Below are positions 35,101-43,466 of a DNA stretch of 64,000 nt, in pieces (position 1 is the first letter of the stretch; each line of letters opens with the position of its first letter). The position numbers were made by a program, and so were the translations under genes. This DNA comes from Methanosarcina mazei S-6 (GTDB lineage: Archaea; Halobacteriota; Methanosarcinia; Methanosarcinales; Methanosarcinaceae). Location of the stretch: the NCBI RefSeq assembly GCF_000970205.1, contig NZ_CP009512.1, positions 2,356,001-2,420,000 on the forward strand, read 5' to 3'. Below the pieces are notes generated by a model. The model was not told where the DNA came from and did no database searches. It was given only the letters and a program-made list of their open reading frames with translations.

Positions 35101-35943
35101 TTATTTTTTCCCGGCTTCTAACTTTGAAATTTCCAGGAACCAGTAGCCTCCCCTCAAAACCATTTCACTCTCCGTCACCTTTATTTTATTTTTGAACAGC
35201 GGACAGTCGGTGACAAAAGTATGGAACTCCCCGTTTTCACCGCATGGATCGATTGAAGGATTGTGCTTTTTCAGGTCGCATATGAAATTTTCATCGATCT
35301 TTCTGCCAAGCCACTCTTTTCCCAGCAAATCGGCTTTGACACTGATAAGTATCACCTCAAACCCCGAATCTATGAGGCTATTTATAATCTACCTGGAATT
35401 CTTCTGCCAGAGCGGCATTATCAACTCGAGGCACAGTTCTCCGCAGATCCTGTCTACAAGTTTCCTGTGAGTCTCGATATGCCCGAAAACTGCCCCATCG
35501 ATTTTCTCTCCATTATTTCTTAAATTACGGACCGCTTTTTTGAATTCCTGTTCATATGAAATAAAGTCCTTATGGATAAGGGGAATCCCGAGAGCTTCAG
35601 CCTGTGCATAAAGAAGAGCAGGATTGATGTCATGGGAGCCGCGCCTCCGGATTTCTCTGAAGTTCAGGAGGTGGGTCACCTCAAAACCTTCCAAGATTGC
35701 CCCATAACACGCGAGGCAACCGTCCTTACCTCCGGTCCAGGAAACAACCACCCTTCCTTTATCTGCCTTTTCTTCATCGACCTTTTTTTCATCGACTTCT
35801 TCTTCATCGACATCTTCTTCATCGAGATTTCCCTTATCGATCTTTTCTTTATCCACCTTTCCTTTATCGATCTTGCAGTTATCACTTTTATCGTCATCTT
35901 TTTTGATTCCATCACTCCTGATTAAAACGGGCTCTGTGTTCAT
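35101..35943 (-). CDS. dph6: diphthine-ammonia ligase-like enzyme with in-frame TAG
   Basis: Reading through one TAG (codon 185, 35389-35391) gives a 280-residue protein of the Dph6/COG2102 family, which amidates diphthine on elongation factor 2. The PP-loop VVSWTGGKDGCLA (about 65-77) binds ATP. GHIETHRKLVDRICGELCLE and MPLWQKNSR lie just before the TAG; SLIDSGFEVILISVKADLLG and DPCGENGEFHTFVTDCPLF lie after it, all in one frame. The second half carries conserved residues, so stopping at the TAG should inactivate it. The first 63 residues are an unusual Asp/Lys/Glu repeat (KIDKG, VDEEK types). GGAG abuts the ATG, which is atypical spacing. Confidence 0.88.
35755..35874 (-). repeat. 15-bp in-frame repeat at the 5' end of dph6-like gene
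   Basis: About eight 15-bp units encode pentapeptides KIDKG, KVDKE, KIDKG, NLDEE, DVDEE, EVDEK, KVDEE and KADKG. They form a charged N-terminal extension ahead of the PP-loop. Confidence 0.88.
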
Positions 35944-36146
35944 CTCCTGTACACATGCACAATTTGAAAAAAAAGATTTTGTTTTTTACCGGCTCTCTGC
36001 CAGAATGCCCCTCAAAAAAGCCATATAATATTAAGAGATACTGTTTACTCTGAAACTTTTCTAACAATCCCCTAACAAAAGCATTAAATCTAAAGTAGAT
36101 TATTTTTGGGGTTAAGTTAGCCAGCAACAGATGAGATGAAATCCCT

Positions 36147-37784
36147 ATGCCAGTAATCACCTTGCATTATGAAGACCTCGAGAAACTCACGGGAACAGAC
36201 AAGGAAACCATCATAAAAAGAGTGCCCATGATAGGGGCCGATATTGAAAGGGTTGAAGACGAATACGTTGACATCGAGTTCTTCCCTGACAGGCCTGACC
36301 TCTACAGTGTGGAAGGGGCAGCCAGGGCAATGCGGGGTTTTCTGGACCTTGAGACCGGACTTCCCGAATACGAGATAAAGCCCTATAAGGTGTCCATATC
36401 CGTAAGTGAGGATATCCTGAAAATCAGGCCTTTCCTTGGGTGCGCGGTCGTAAGGGGAGTTAAGTTCACTTCCTCTTCCATAAAGTCCCTCATGGACCTT
36501 CAGGAAGACCTTCACTGGGGCCTCGGTAGAAACAGGAAAAAAGTTTCTATAGGAGTCCACGACCTCAAAAATGTGAAGCCGCCTTTCAGGTATATGGCAG
36601 TGGACCCGGGGTTCGAGTTCGTGCCTCTTGACTACACGGAAAAGATGAGCATGACAGAAATCCTTGAAAAACATCCCAAAGGCACAAGGTTTGCCCATCT
36701 CGTTAGCGGTTTTGAAAAATACCCGATCATCCTGGACGCAGACGACAATGTGCTGTCCTTCCCTCCAATTATCAACGGCACACTCACATCTGTGACCGAA
36801 GAGACAACAGACCTTTTCATTGACGTTACAGGGCTTGGGGAAGCTGTGTATACGGCTTTAAACATCGTTGTCACAGCCCTTGCCGAAAGAGGCGGAGAAA
36901 TTGAGTTTGTAAGGGTAATCCGCCCCGGAGGCGAAGAGCTTGTCCTGCCTGACCTTGAGCCAGAAGAAAGGCTGCTTACAACAGGCGAGGTAAAGTCCCT
37001 GATAGGCATGGAACTCCCGGTTGAAGAGATAGTAAAACAGCTTGAAAGGATGCGCTTTGGGGCATGCGCCCTGGATAAGGAAACTGTTGAGGTAAGGGTT
37101 CCGGCTTACAGGGCAGATATCCTGCACAATTATGACCTTGTGGAGGACATTGCCAAAGGCTATGGTTACGAGAATATCAAGGTAAAGATCCCTGAGACCT
37201 ATACCGCAGGCAAGTCCCACCCGATTTCCCTTATGCGGGCTCCGGTAAACGAAATAATGGTCGGGCTCGGTTATTATGAGGTTATGCCCTTCACGCTTAC
37301 CAGCGAAAAGGTCAACTTTGAAAACATGTGCAGAGAAAAGACTGATGATGTTACCTACGTGCTTCACCCGATAAGCGAAGACCAGACCATGCTCAGGACA
37401 ACCGTGCTCCCCAATCTTCTTGAAATCCTTGCCTTAAACCAGCACAGGGAACTTCCACAGAAGATATTTGAGTTCGGAGAGGTGGTAAGCAATGAAACAA
37501 CAGGTCAGCACGTTGCTGCGGTCTCCATCCACCCACAGGCAAACTTCACCGAAGTATATGAGGTAGTTGACGCCTTTATGAGGGAGATGATGCTCTCTTA
37601 TGAAGTAAAAGAGTCAAAAGACCCCGCATTCCTTGAAGGCAGGCGGGCAGATGTTTACGTCAACGGTAAAAAGCTTGGAGTTTTCGGAGAATTACACCCT
37701 GAGGTAATAAGCAAGTTTTCACTCGGGTATGCCGTTGTAGGATTCGAACTTGACCTGAATGACCTCATAGGTAAAAATATTTAA
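36147..37784 (+). CDS. pheT: phenylalanyl-tRNA synthetase beta subunit
   Basis: The beta subunit of the (alpha-beta)2 enzyme that charges tRNA-Phe. At 545 residues it is the short archaeal/eukaryotic type, without the bacterial tRNA-binding or anticodon-binding end domains. Visible features are [18 protein letters not shown] (B1-B3 area), [39 protein letters not shown], the B5 segment [23 protein letters not shown], and the synthetase-like [14 protein letters not shown]. pheS is not adjacent. The ATG at 36147 gives the expected N-terminus [11 protein letters not shown]. Confidence 0.96.
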   Translation: MPVITLHYEDLEKLTGTDKETIIKRVPMIGADIERVEDEYVDIEFFPDRPDLYSVEGAARAMRGFLDLETGLPEYEIKPYKVSISVSEDILKIRPFLGCAVVRGVKFTSSSIKSLMDLQEDLHWGLGRNRKKVSIGVHDLKNVKPPFRYMAVDPGFEFVPLDYTEKMSMTEILEKHPKGTRFAHLVSGFEKYPIILDADDNVLSFPPIINGTLTSVTEETTDLFIDVTGLGEAVYTALNIVVTALAERGGEIEFVRVIRPGGEELVLPDLEPEERLLTTGEVKSLIGMELPVEEIVKQLERMRFGACALDKETVEVRVPAYRADILHNYDLVEDIAKGYGYENIKVKIPETYTAGKSHPISLMRAPVNEIMVGLGYYEVMPFTLTSEKVNFENMCREKTDDVTYVLHPISEDQTMLRTTVLPNLLEILALNQHRELPQKIFEFGEVVSNETTGQHVAAVSIHPQANFTEVYEVVDAFMREMMLSYEVKESKDPAFLEGRRADVYVNGKKLGVFGELHPEVISKFSLGYAVVGFELDLNDLIGKNI

Positions 37785-37836
37785 TTCTGGTTAAGAAGAG
37801 GTTTTTTCCTCTCCTTTACTTAATTTTTCCTTTCCT

Positions 37837-38463
37837 TCAATTCTCTTCCAATATTTTTTCCATTTCCTCTGCAATTCTCCTGATTTCGGATATTTCTTCG
37901 GTTTCAGCCAGCCTACTGGTAAGCTCAAGCAATTTCTCCCTGGTCAAGTTAAGGTCTTCAAGAGCTAAGAAAAGCTCCTGTGTAATGGTTTCCAGGCTTT
38001 TTACTTCAACAAGTTCGGAAAGTTTTTGAAAGTCTGTATTTATAAGGGAAAGGGCTTCAGGAGAATTAAGGTCAACATCATATTCTTCTTCAAATTCTCC
38101 TTTGGAGATTGTTTTAAGCCACCTTACTTTTCTGGTATGGCTGATAAAATCGCTGAGCTGGCGGTATTCGTAATCTCCGGTGACCTTTCCGATAAGCACT
38201 TCGTTTCTGGTCTTTAGCGGGACTGCAACGAGGTCACCTTTTTTGATATTTGTAATGAAAAAGAAGATTTCCCCTGCCCATTTATCAGAAAGCTTACCCT
38301 TCATGCCGGGATATTTCTCAATTATGACCTTTTCTACCTGTTCTTTCTCTTTAATGCCGGATAAATCCGGAAATTCCGCCCCCCCGATGGTAATCACGCT
38401 GTTCTCAAGGATTATCTCTTCGTCTTCCAGAGTGCCTGCGGCTTTGAGCAACCAGAACTTCAT
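37837..38463 (-). CDS. hypothetical protein with Mrr-associated N-terminal-like domain
   Basis: This 208-residue protein is not firmly assigned. Its first half (MKFWLLKAAG, KKGDLVAVPLKTRNEVLIGKVTGDYEY, HTRKVRWLKTISKGEF) resembles the beta-rich domain found at the N-terminus of COG4127-type predicted Mrr nucleases. Here it is not followed by a nuclease domain. The second half is helical with a likely coiled coil (LTREKLLELTSRLAETEEI and onward). A stand-alone nucleic-acid or modified-base reader is possible. It is convergent with pheT and its position gives no functional clue. Confidence 0.6.
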   Translation of the reverse strand: MKFWLLKAAGTLEDEEIILENSVITIGGAEFPDLSGIKEKEQVEKVIIEKYPGMKGKLSDKWAGEIFFFITNIKKGDLVAVPLKTRNEVLIGKVTGDYEYRQLSDFISHTRKVRWLKTISKGEFEEEYDVDLNSPEALSLINTDFQKLSELVEVKSLETITQELFLALEDLNLTREKLLELTSRLAETEEISEIRRIAEEMEKILEEN

Positions 38464-38633
38464 AACCTGTCTCCGATTTTATAATGTATCCCACTGATCG
38501 TAGTATTATTCGTATATATTGCAGCTATTTGTATACATTGCAGCTACTCGTATATATTGCAGCTAATTAACGGTTTCCAGCAGCTATTATCTCCGCAGGA
38601 AAAATTCTTTAAGTTTATGCTCTCAGTACAGGT

Positions 38634-39425
38634 ATGGGCAAAAAGGTCTTTGTCGGGGTCGACGGCTGCAGAGCAGGCTGGTTTGCGGTGTTCCTTGAAG
38701 AAGAAAAAGATGAAAGAGAAAAAGAAAATGACTGCAAATGGGAAGTTGCCCTGTTCCCTGAATTTTCGTTACTGATGGATTTTCTGGAAAATAATTATAC
38801 TCAGGCAGAGCCTTTAGTCCTTATCGACATTCCTGTTGGCCTGAAAAACGGGGGTGCCGGAGAACGACTTGCCGATACTGAAGCCAGAAAAATCCTGAAA
38901 TCTCGAAAGTCAAGTATTTTCCCTGTGCCATGCAGGGAAGCGGTTTATGCGGAAAGTTATGAGAAAGCCTGCGAGGTAAATGAGAAGCTCACTGGAAAAC
39001 GGATCTCAAAGCAGGCATGGAATATAGTCCCTAAAATCCGGGATGTGGACAGTTTTCTGGTAAAAAATGAAAATTACAGGGAAAAGGTCAGGGAAGTGGG
39101 ACCTGAAATCTGTTTCCAGGCTTTTGAAGGCTCCCCCATGAAATTCTCAAAAAAGAAAGCCGAAGGTTTTCTTGAGAGAAAAAAAGCCCTGGGCAGGGTC
39201 TGCAAATCTTCAGGTGAAATAGCTGCATGCAAAATAATAGAATACTCCCTTTCAAAATACAGAAGAAAGGATCTTGCAAAAGATGATGTTCTGGATGCGC
39301 TTGTAGCTGCTCTTACTGCACTGATGGGGAACAAATACGGGTTTGTGTATGTGCCCGACAAACCTGAAATCGACAGCATGGGACTGAAAATGCAGATGTT
39401 ATACTTCAGCTCCAATACTGATTAG
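38634..39425 (+). CDS. DUF429-family RNase H-fold protein
   Basis: A 263-residue member of the DUF429 (COG4923) family of predicted RNase H-like nucleases. The N-terminal FVGVDGCRAGWFAV is the hallmark, followed by VLIDIPVGL, RKILKSRKSSIFPVPCREAVY, KQAWNIVPKIRDVD, EICFQAFEGSPM and the C-terminal DDVLDALVAALTAL, which together provide acidic residues for metal binding. A Lys/Glu-rich loop is inserted at about 24-35. The function of the family is unproven. It ends in TAG, rare here; the frame continues seven codons to a TAA at 39447-39449. Confidence 0.82.
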   Translation: MGKKVFVGVDGCRAGWFAVFLEEEKDEREKENDCKWEVALFPEFSLLMDFLENNYTQAEPLVLIDIPVGLKNGGAGERLADTEARKILKSRKSSIFPVPCREAVYAESYEKACEVNEKLTGKRISKQAWNIVPKIRDVDSFLVKNENYREKVREVGPEICFQAFEGSPMKFSKKKAEGFLERKKALGRVCKSSGEIAACKIIEYSLSKYRRKDLAKDDVLDALVAALTALMGNKYGFVYVPDKPEIDSMGLKMQMLYFSSNTD

Positions 39426-39542
39426 AAATCTGTTAACTGCTCTAAATAATCTGAAAAAAATCTGTTAACAGCTCAAAATTATCCTGATAAAAATCATGGG
39501 CTCTGAATGAAGATTACCTGCCTGAGCCTGCCCATGCCGCAT

Positions 39543-40391
39543 TTAGTCCACATTTACGGAATGCCTGTTGCAGACAGGCTGACGCTTCGCAAGAAGCTGG
39601 AAGAATGTTTTTCCTTCTACCGGTTCGACCACTTCCATGCAGTGCCAGAAAAGATCCCTTCCCCAGTCCAGAGCTTTTTTCTCAGTGGATATAAGTATCT
39701 GATCCCTCAATTTTCCTCCGTTTTCGAAGAGTTTGAGTGAAAGGAACCTGTCAGTTACAACAATTGAAGGGATTGGCGCGGGCTTCTGGCAGACAAATAT
39801 TTTTGAATTTTCACTTATGGAAAGCCTTTCAGCTTCTTCCGGAAAACTGGAGAACAGGCGCAATATTACGTTTTCTGCCATACAGAGTGTTATTTTAGTC
39901 CCTTTTTCCGCAAGGTCTGCGTACAGGGAAGGGGCTTCAGGATGAAAATAAGATACAAAAGTAAGTATCTCATTAGAACTAGCTATATTTTCTATGAAAG
40001 CTTTTGGCGTTTCAAGCATATGTTCCACATCGGGCTCAAGAAGTTCGCAATGCCCGAGCTCATCAATCCTGTCCAGAAGAAAATCTGGAACCGAGGTTAA
40101 GTCATGCGTTTTCCAGTAATCTTCATTGACTTCAAAAACCTCAATCGTATTCAGGAAAGGAGCCAGATTTTCGACTATTACTTTTCCGATTTCAGACAGG
40201 CTGTAGACCTTTTTTTCCTCGACAAGCAGGTGAGCATCCTTCATTTTTTTTATATGGGGCTGGATCGTGCCGGCATCTACATTGAGCAATTCTTTGATTG
40301 CATCAATATCTCTTGGCCCTTCCCTGAGAAGAAACAAAAGCTCTTTTCTCCTGTCAGAAAAGAAGATAAGATTGATAAGTGACTGTTTCAC
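39543..40391 (-). CDS. FilR1-type winged-helix regulator
   Basis: A 282-residue regulator with an N-terminal winged helix-turn-helix (RKELLFLLREGPRDIDAIKELLNVDAGTIQPHIKKM) and a C-terminal FilR1 (DUF1724) sensory domain starting near DYWKTHDLTSVPDFLLDRI. This architecture is expanded in Methanosarcina, where members such as the Msr proteins control methyltransferase isozymes. The effector of this one is unknown. The start is GTG with a strong AAGGTGAG site. No methyltransferase gene is in the window, so the target is probably elsewhere. Confidence 0.88.
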   Translation of the reverse strand: MKQSLINLIFFSDRRKELLFLLREGPRDIDAIKELLNVDAGTIQPHIKKMKDAHLLVEEKKVYSLSEIGKVIVENLAPFLNTIEVFEVNEDYWKTHDLTSVPDFLLDRIDELGHCELLEPDVEHMLETPKAFIENIASSNEILTFVSYFHPEAPSLYADLAEKGTKITLCMAENVILRLFSSFPEEAERLSISENSKIFVCQKPAPIPSIVVTDRFLSLKLFENGGKLRDQILISTEKKALDWGRDLFWHCMEVVEPVEGKTFFQLLAKRQPVCNRHSVNVD

Positions 40392-40778
40392 GCGCTCACC
40401 TTCAGTTGCCCTCTAATTTCTACAACAATGCCCTAAAAACTTTTTGATTTTTGAGCGCGGTTATTTCTCTCAGTTAGTTTTCAAGTTCTTAGACATCCAG
40501 AATTAAAAATTGAGCGAGAAAAGAGAGAAAAAAGGAAAGGAGAGAAAGAGAAGGGAAGGAAAAGAAGAGAAGAGAATAAATGAAAAGAGAAAAGGAAAGA
40601 AGAGAATAAATGAAAAGAAAACGAAAGAAACGAAAGAAACAAAAGAAAACGAAAGAAAATAAACGAAAAGAAGAGGGAAAAAAGTAAACGGAATACCAAA
40701 CAGGAAAGAACAAAAAATATATAACAGAAACAGAAAGCTTTAGAATATTATCTGCAGAATATTGATTCATATGGAGAT
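40392..40778. other. purine-rich low-complexity intergenic tract
   Basis: From about 40500 to 40690 the plus strand is almost pure purine, with GAAAAGAGAGAAAAAAGG-type repeats and two copies of GAAGAGAATAAATGAAAAGA. Open frames across it are composition artefacts. The right end should contain the promoter of the FGE-domain gene (ATATATAAC near 40717-40725). Confidence 0.6.
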
Positions 40779-41801
40779 GTGAGACCGCTGGATTCAAACA
40801 TATATTTTTACGGAGAATGTATTAGCTTTGAAGATTCCAATTCCATTGTTAACAATTTTAAAGAAGGTTTAACTGAAAACTCGGCTAGATTTTTTACTGA
40901 AGATTCAATTGAGGGTATGAAAGGGCATTTAACTGAAGAAGTAACTGAAGATTTAAGTAGAAATCCAGCCAGAAATTCATCTAGCGCAGTAGAGGACATG
41001 GTTAAAAGTTTGTCTCAGAACTTAATCGAAATTCCAGTTCATGTAAAAAATAATGTCACTGCAGAACGTCAGATCAGAAACGCAATAGGGATAGAGTTTG
41101 TCCTGGTACCTGCAGGAGAATTTTTAATGGGCTCTCCATTAAACGAGAAACGCAGAAAGCTCTGGGAAAGCCCTGTGCATGAAGTAACCATTAAAAAGCC
41201 TTTTTATCTTGGTAAATATCCGGTTACCCAGGAACAATGGTGTAGAGTAATGGGAAATAACCCCTCATATTTCAGGGATGAGAAACATCCGGTTGAAAAT
41301 GTCTCCTGGAAAGAAGCTCAGGAGTTTGTCCGGAAACTCAATGCGTTAGAAGATACTGGGGAAAAAAGTCCGGTCTACAGACTCCCTACGGAAGCCGAGT
41401 GGGAATATGCCGCAAGGGCAGGAAATTCAGGCAGCTATTTTTTCGGCGATGATGAATCGAAACTTAAAGAATATGCCTGGTTTCTTGAGAACTCCGGACT
41501 TGAGACTCATCCAGTGGGCCTGAAAAATCCTAACCCCTGGGGATTTTACGACCTTTACGGAAACGTGGGGGAATGGATGCAGGATGAATACCACATAAGC
41601 TACAAAGGGGCGCCTTCAGACGGGAGAGCATGGGAAAGCCTTTTTCCCAGCGTATCTGTCCCTGTAAGGATAAGGAGAGGCGGCGGGTGGAATGGGAACG
41701 CAGGTTGCTGCAGGTCGGCTGAAAGGCTTTTTGCTGCCCAGGATAAAAAGCTCAATAGCCTGGGGTTCAGAATAGTCAGAGAATATAATTTTCAGATATA
41801 A
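40779..41801 (+). CDS. FGE-sulfatase (SUMF1)-domain protein
   Basis: A 340-residue protein. After a variable N-terminal 105 residues with short near-repeats (EGLTEN, TEDSIEG, TEEVTEDL), the domain starts at GIEFVLVPAGEFLMGS and has KPFYLGKYPVTQEQW, NPSYF, HPVENVSWKEAQEFVRKLN, YRLPTEAEWEYAARAG, NPWGFYDLYGNVGEWMQDEY and RRGGGWNGNAGCCRSAER. Such domains occur in formylglycine-generating enzymes, EgtB-like enzymes and kinase-linked proteins; whether this one is catalytic is unclear. There is no signal peptide. The GTG at 40779 follows GGAG closely, so the exact start is uncertain. Nothing nearby suggests a sulfatase substrate. Confidence 0.85.
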   Translation: MRPLDSNIYFYGECISFEDSNSIVNNFKEGLTENSARFFTEDSIEGMKGHLTEEVTEDLSRNPARNSSSAVEDMVKSLSQNLIEIPVHVKNNVTAERQIRNAIGIEFVLVPAGEFLMGSPLNEKRRKLWESPVHEVTIKKPFYLGKYPVTQEQWCRVMGNNPSYFRDEKHPVENVSWKEAQEFVRKLNALEDTGEKSPVYRLPTEAEWEYAARAGNSGSYFFGDDESKLKEYAWFLENSGLETHPVGLKNPNPWGFYDLYGNVGEWMQDEYHISYKGAPSDGRAWESLFPSVSVPVRIRRGGGWNGNAGCCRSAERLFAAQDKKLNSLGFRIVREYNFQI

Positions 41802-42415
41802 TTTTACTATTTTTATCATTATCCCCGGTTTCAGCACCCCTGACCCCTGCCCGTTTTTCTCAGGCGGGGGCAAAAAAGAGTTCAAGGTGCTTTCGACGAT
41901 TTAGGAGGCGACTAAATTTGTGTCTGTCGGGTAGAGACACTCTTCTATAGTACCAATTGGTATTTAATACTTTTGTTATCTTATTTGCTACTTGATATTA
42001 AGTATATTAACCATAATATTACCAAGATAAAAGCACATTTTTTTGAAGATCCATAATATTTACTGTTAAAACCGCCAGGACGACAGAAAATACCGGAAAT
42101 ACAGGATATCACATACTTGAAAAATATAATTTGATAGATAGTGTTGGCGGAGAGCCCTTTAAGGTATGTTCCAGGCTCATTCTGGCAGAGGCTTTCGTCC
42201 CCCACCTGTCGCTTCGCTTCGAGAGAGGGAAATTTCAACCTTAGAGTTAAAAAATAATCTGAAAAGAAGTAGCATAAAAAGATGTAGCTTGAGAAAAGAT
42301 AAATAAAAAAGAGATAAATAAAAAAGAGATAAATAAAAAAGAGATAAATAAAAAAGAAGTAATTTGAAAAGAGATAGTTTAGAAAGAAATAACTAAAAAA
42401 GAAGTAAAAAGCGGA
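41802..42415. other. intergenic region with hairpin, weak ORF and 15-bp repeats
   Basis: A hairpin GTGTCT...AGACAC (about 41920-41940) follows the FGE-domain gene. A minus-strand 85-codon frame at 41981-42238 has a hydrophobic C-terminus but no ribosome site or family match, so it is not called. Four 15-bp units GATAAATAAAAAAGA lie at 42298-42357. Confidence 0.5.
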
Positions 42416-43114
42416 TTAGAAATTTTCTGTAATATAATCCGCCATGGACTCGAAAACCTTCCTGCCTTCATCAGAACCAAGGATTGATTCAGATGCCCTT
42501 TCAGGATGAGGCATGAGCCCGAGAACGTTTCTTGAAGAGTTCACTATTCCTGCAATATTTTCCAGGGAACCGTTGGGATTGGCTTTATCAGTTAGCCTTC
42601 CTTTTTCGTCCACATAACGGAAAACAACCTGTTCATTCTCGTCAAGCTCTGCAAGGGTTGCTTCTTCAGCGTAGAATTTGCCTTCCATATGGGCTATCGG
42701 CAGCTTGATAACCTCTCCTTTCCTGAACTTTGAGGTAAAGGGGGTATTTGCTGTTTCTACTCTGAGGTTGGTCCAGTGACACCTGAATTTGGGATACTCA
42801 TTTGTAGTAAGAGCCCCTTCGAGAAGCCGGGCTTCGGTCAGGATCTGGAAACCATTGCAGATACCCAGGACAGGTTTTCCTTCGGATGCAATTTTCTTTA
42901 TGGAATCCATAATAGGAGTTCTGGCTGCTATAGCTCCCGCCCTGAGATAATCACCATAGGAAAAGCCTCCGGGGACAACAACTCCGTCAAAACCTGTCAG
43001 GCTTTCTTCTTTGTACCAGACAGTTTCGGCATCCACACCAACCACGTCTTTAAGGACATGAAGAACGTCCATGTCGCAGTTTGTGCCTCCGAACTGAATA
43101 ATGGCAATTTTCAT
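42416..43114 (-). CDS. purQ: phosphoribosylformylglycinamidine synthase subunit PurQ
   Basis: The glutaminase subunit of FGAM synthase in purine synthesis. The 232-residue class I amidotransferase has GVVVPGGFSYGDYLRAGAI (oxyanion region), the nucleophile cysteine in VLGICNGFQIL (about residue 87) and the C-terminal LMPHPERASE His-Glu pair. It follows purS by 85 bp on the same strand, and the two gene products form a complex with PurL, which is not in the window. Confidence 0.97.
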   Translation of the reverse strand: MKIAIIQFGGTNCDMDVLHVLKDVVGVDAETVWYKEESLTGFDGVVVPGGFSYGDYLRAGAIAARTPIMDSIKKIASEGKPVLGICNGFQILTEARLLEGALTTNEYPKFRCHWTNLRVETANTPFTSKFRKGEVIKLPIAHMEGKFYAEEATLAELDENEQVVFRYVDEKGRLTDKANPNGSLENIAGIVNSSRNVLGLMPHPERASESILGSDEGRKVFESMADYITENF

Positions 43115-43199
43115 CTTTTTCCCTCAATCTTCCTTCAAATTTACAAAGCATTTAGTTTTCTGGATTTGCTTTTCAATCATTTATTCCCGCAGCGAACCC

Positions 43200-43451
43200 T
43201 TAGTTGAATTCCCTGAGCTCTATTGTGTAGTTGTGAATGATTGGGTTTGCAATAAGTTTCTGGCACATCTCATCAACTTTCTGCTTTGCAACTTCGGCAG
43301 ATTCGGCTTCAAGCACGATTTCATACAGTTTTGCAGTCTTTACGCTTTCGACTGCGTATCCAAGGTGTCCGAGAGCCCTCTTGGCTGTGGTGCCTTCAGG
43401 ATCAAGCATGCCTGCTTTCTGTTCAATGGTTACTGTTGCCTGGTACTGCAT
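43200..43451 (-). CDS. purS: phosphoribosylformylglycinamidine synthase subunit PurS
   Basis: A small (83-residue) subunit that bridges PurQ and PurL and helps ammonia transfer. Family features are MQYQATVTIEQKAGMLDPEG, ALGHLGYAVESVKTAK and the C-terminal CQKLIANPIIHNYTIEL. The ATG at 43451 is chosen over the upstream TTG at 43466 because GAGG lies about nine bases before it and the N-terminus then matches the family. Confidence 0.95.
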   Translation of the reverse strand: MQYQATVTIEQKAGMLDPEGTTAKRALGHLGYAVESVKTAKLYEIVLEAESAEVAKQKVDEMCQKLIANPIIHNYTIELREFN

Positions 43452-43466
43452 CTTTATAAGCCTCAA

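Noticed and set aside
40481-40797. Minus-strand Phe/Ser-rich open frames
   Set aside because: They are the complement of a purine-rich simple-sequence tract, not a gene.
41981-42238. 85-codon minus-strand frame with hydrophobic C-terminus
   Set aside because: No ribosome site, no recognisable family and no operon context; could be a relic but cannot be supported.
41981-42240. Possible cobalamin riboswitch
   Set aside because: A few short motifs look similar but the conserved core boxes are not present in order.
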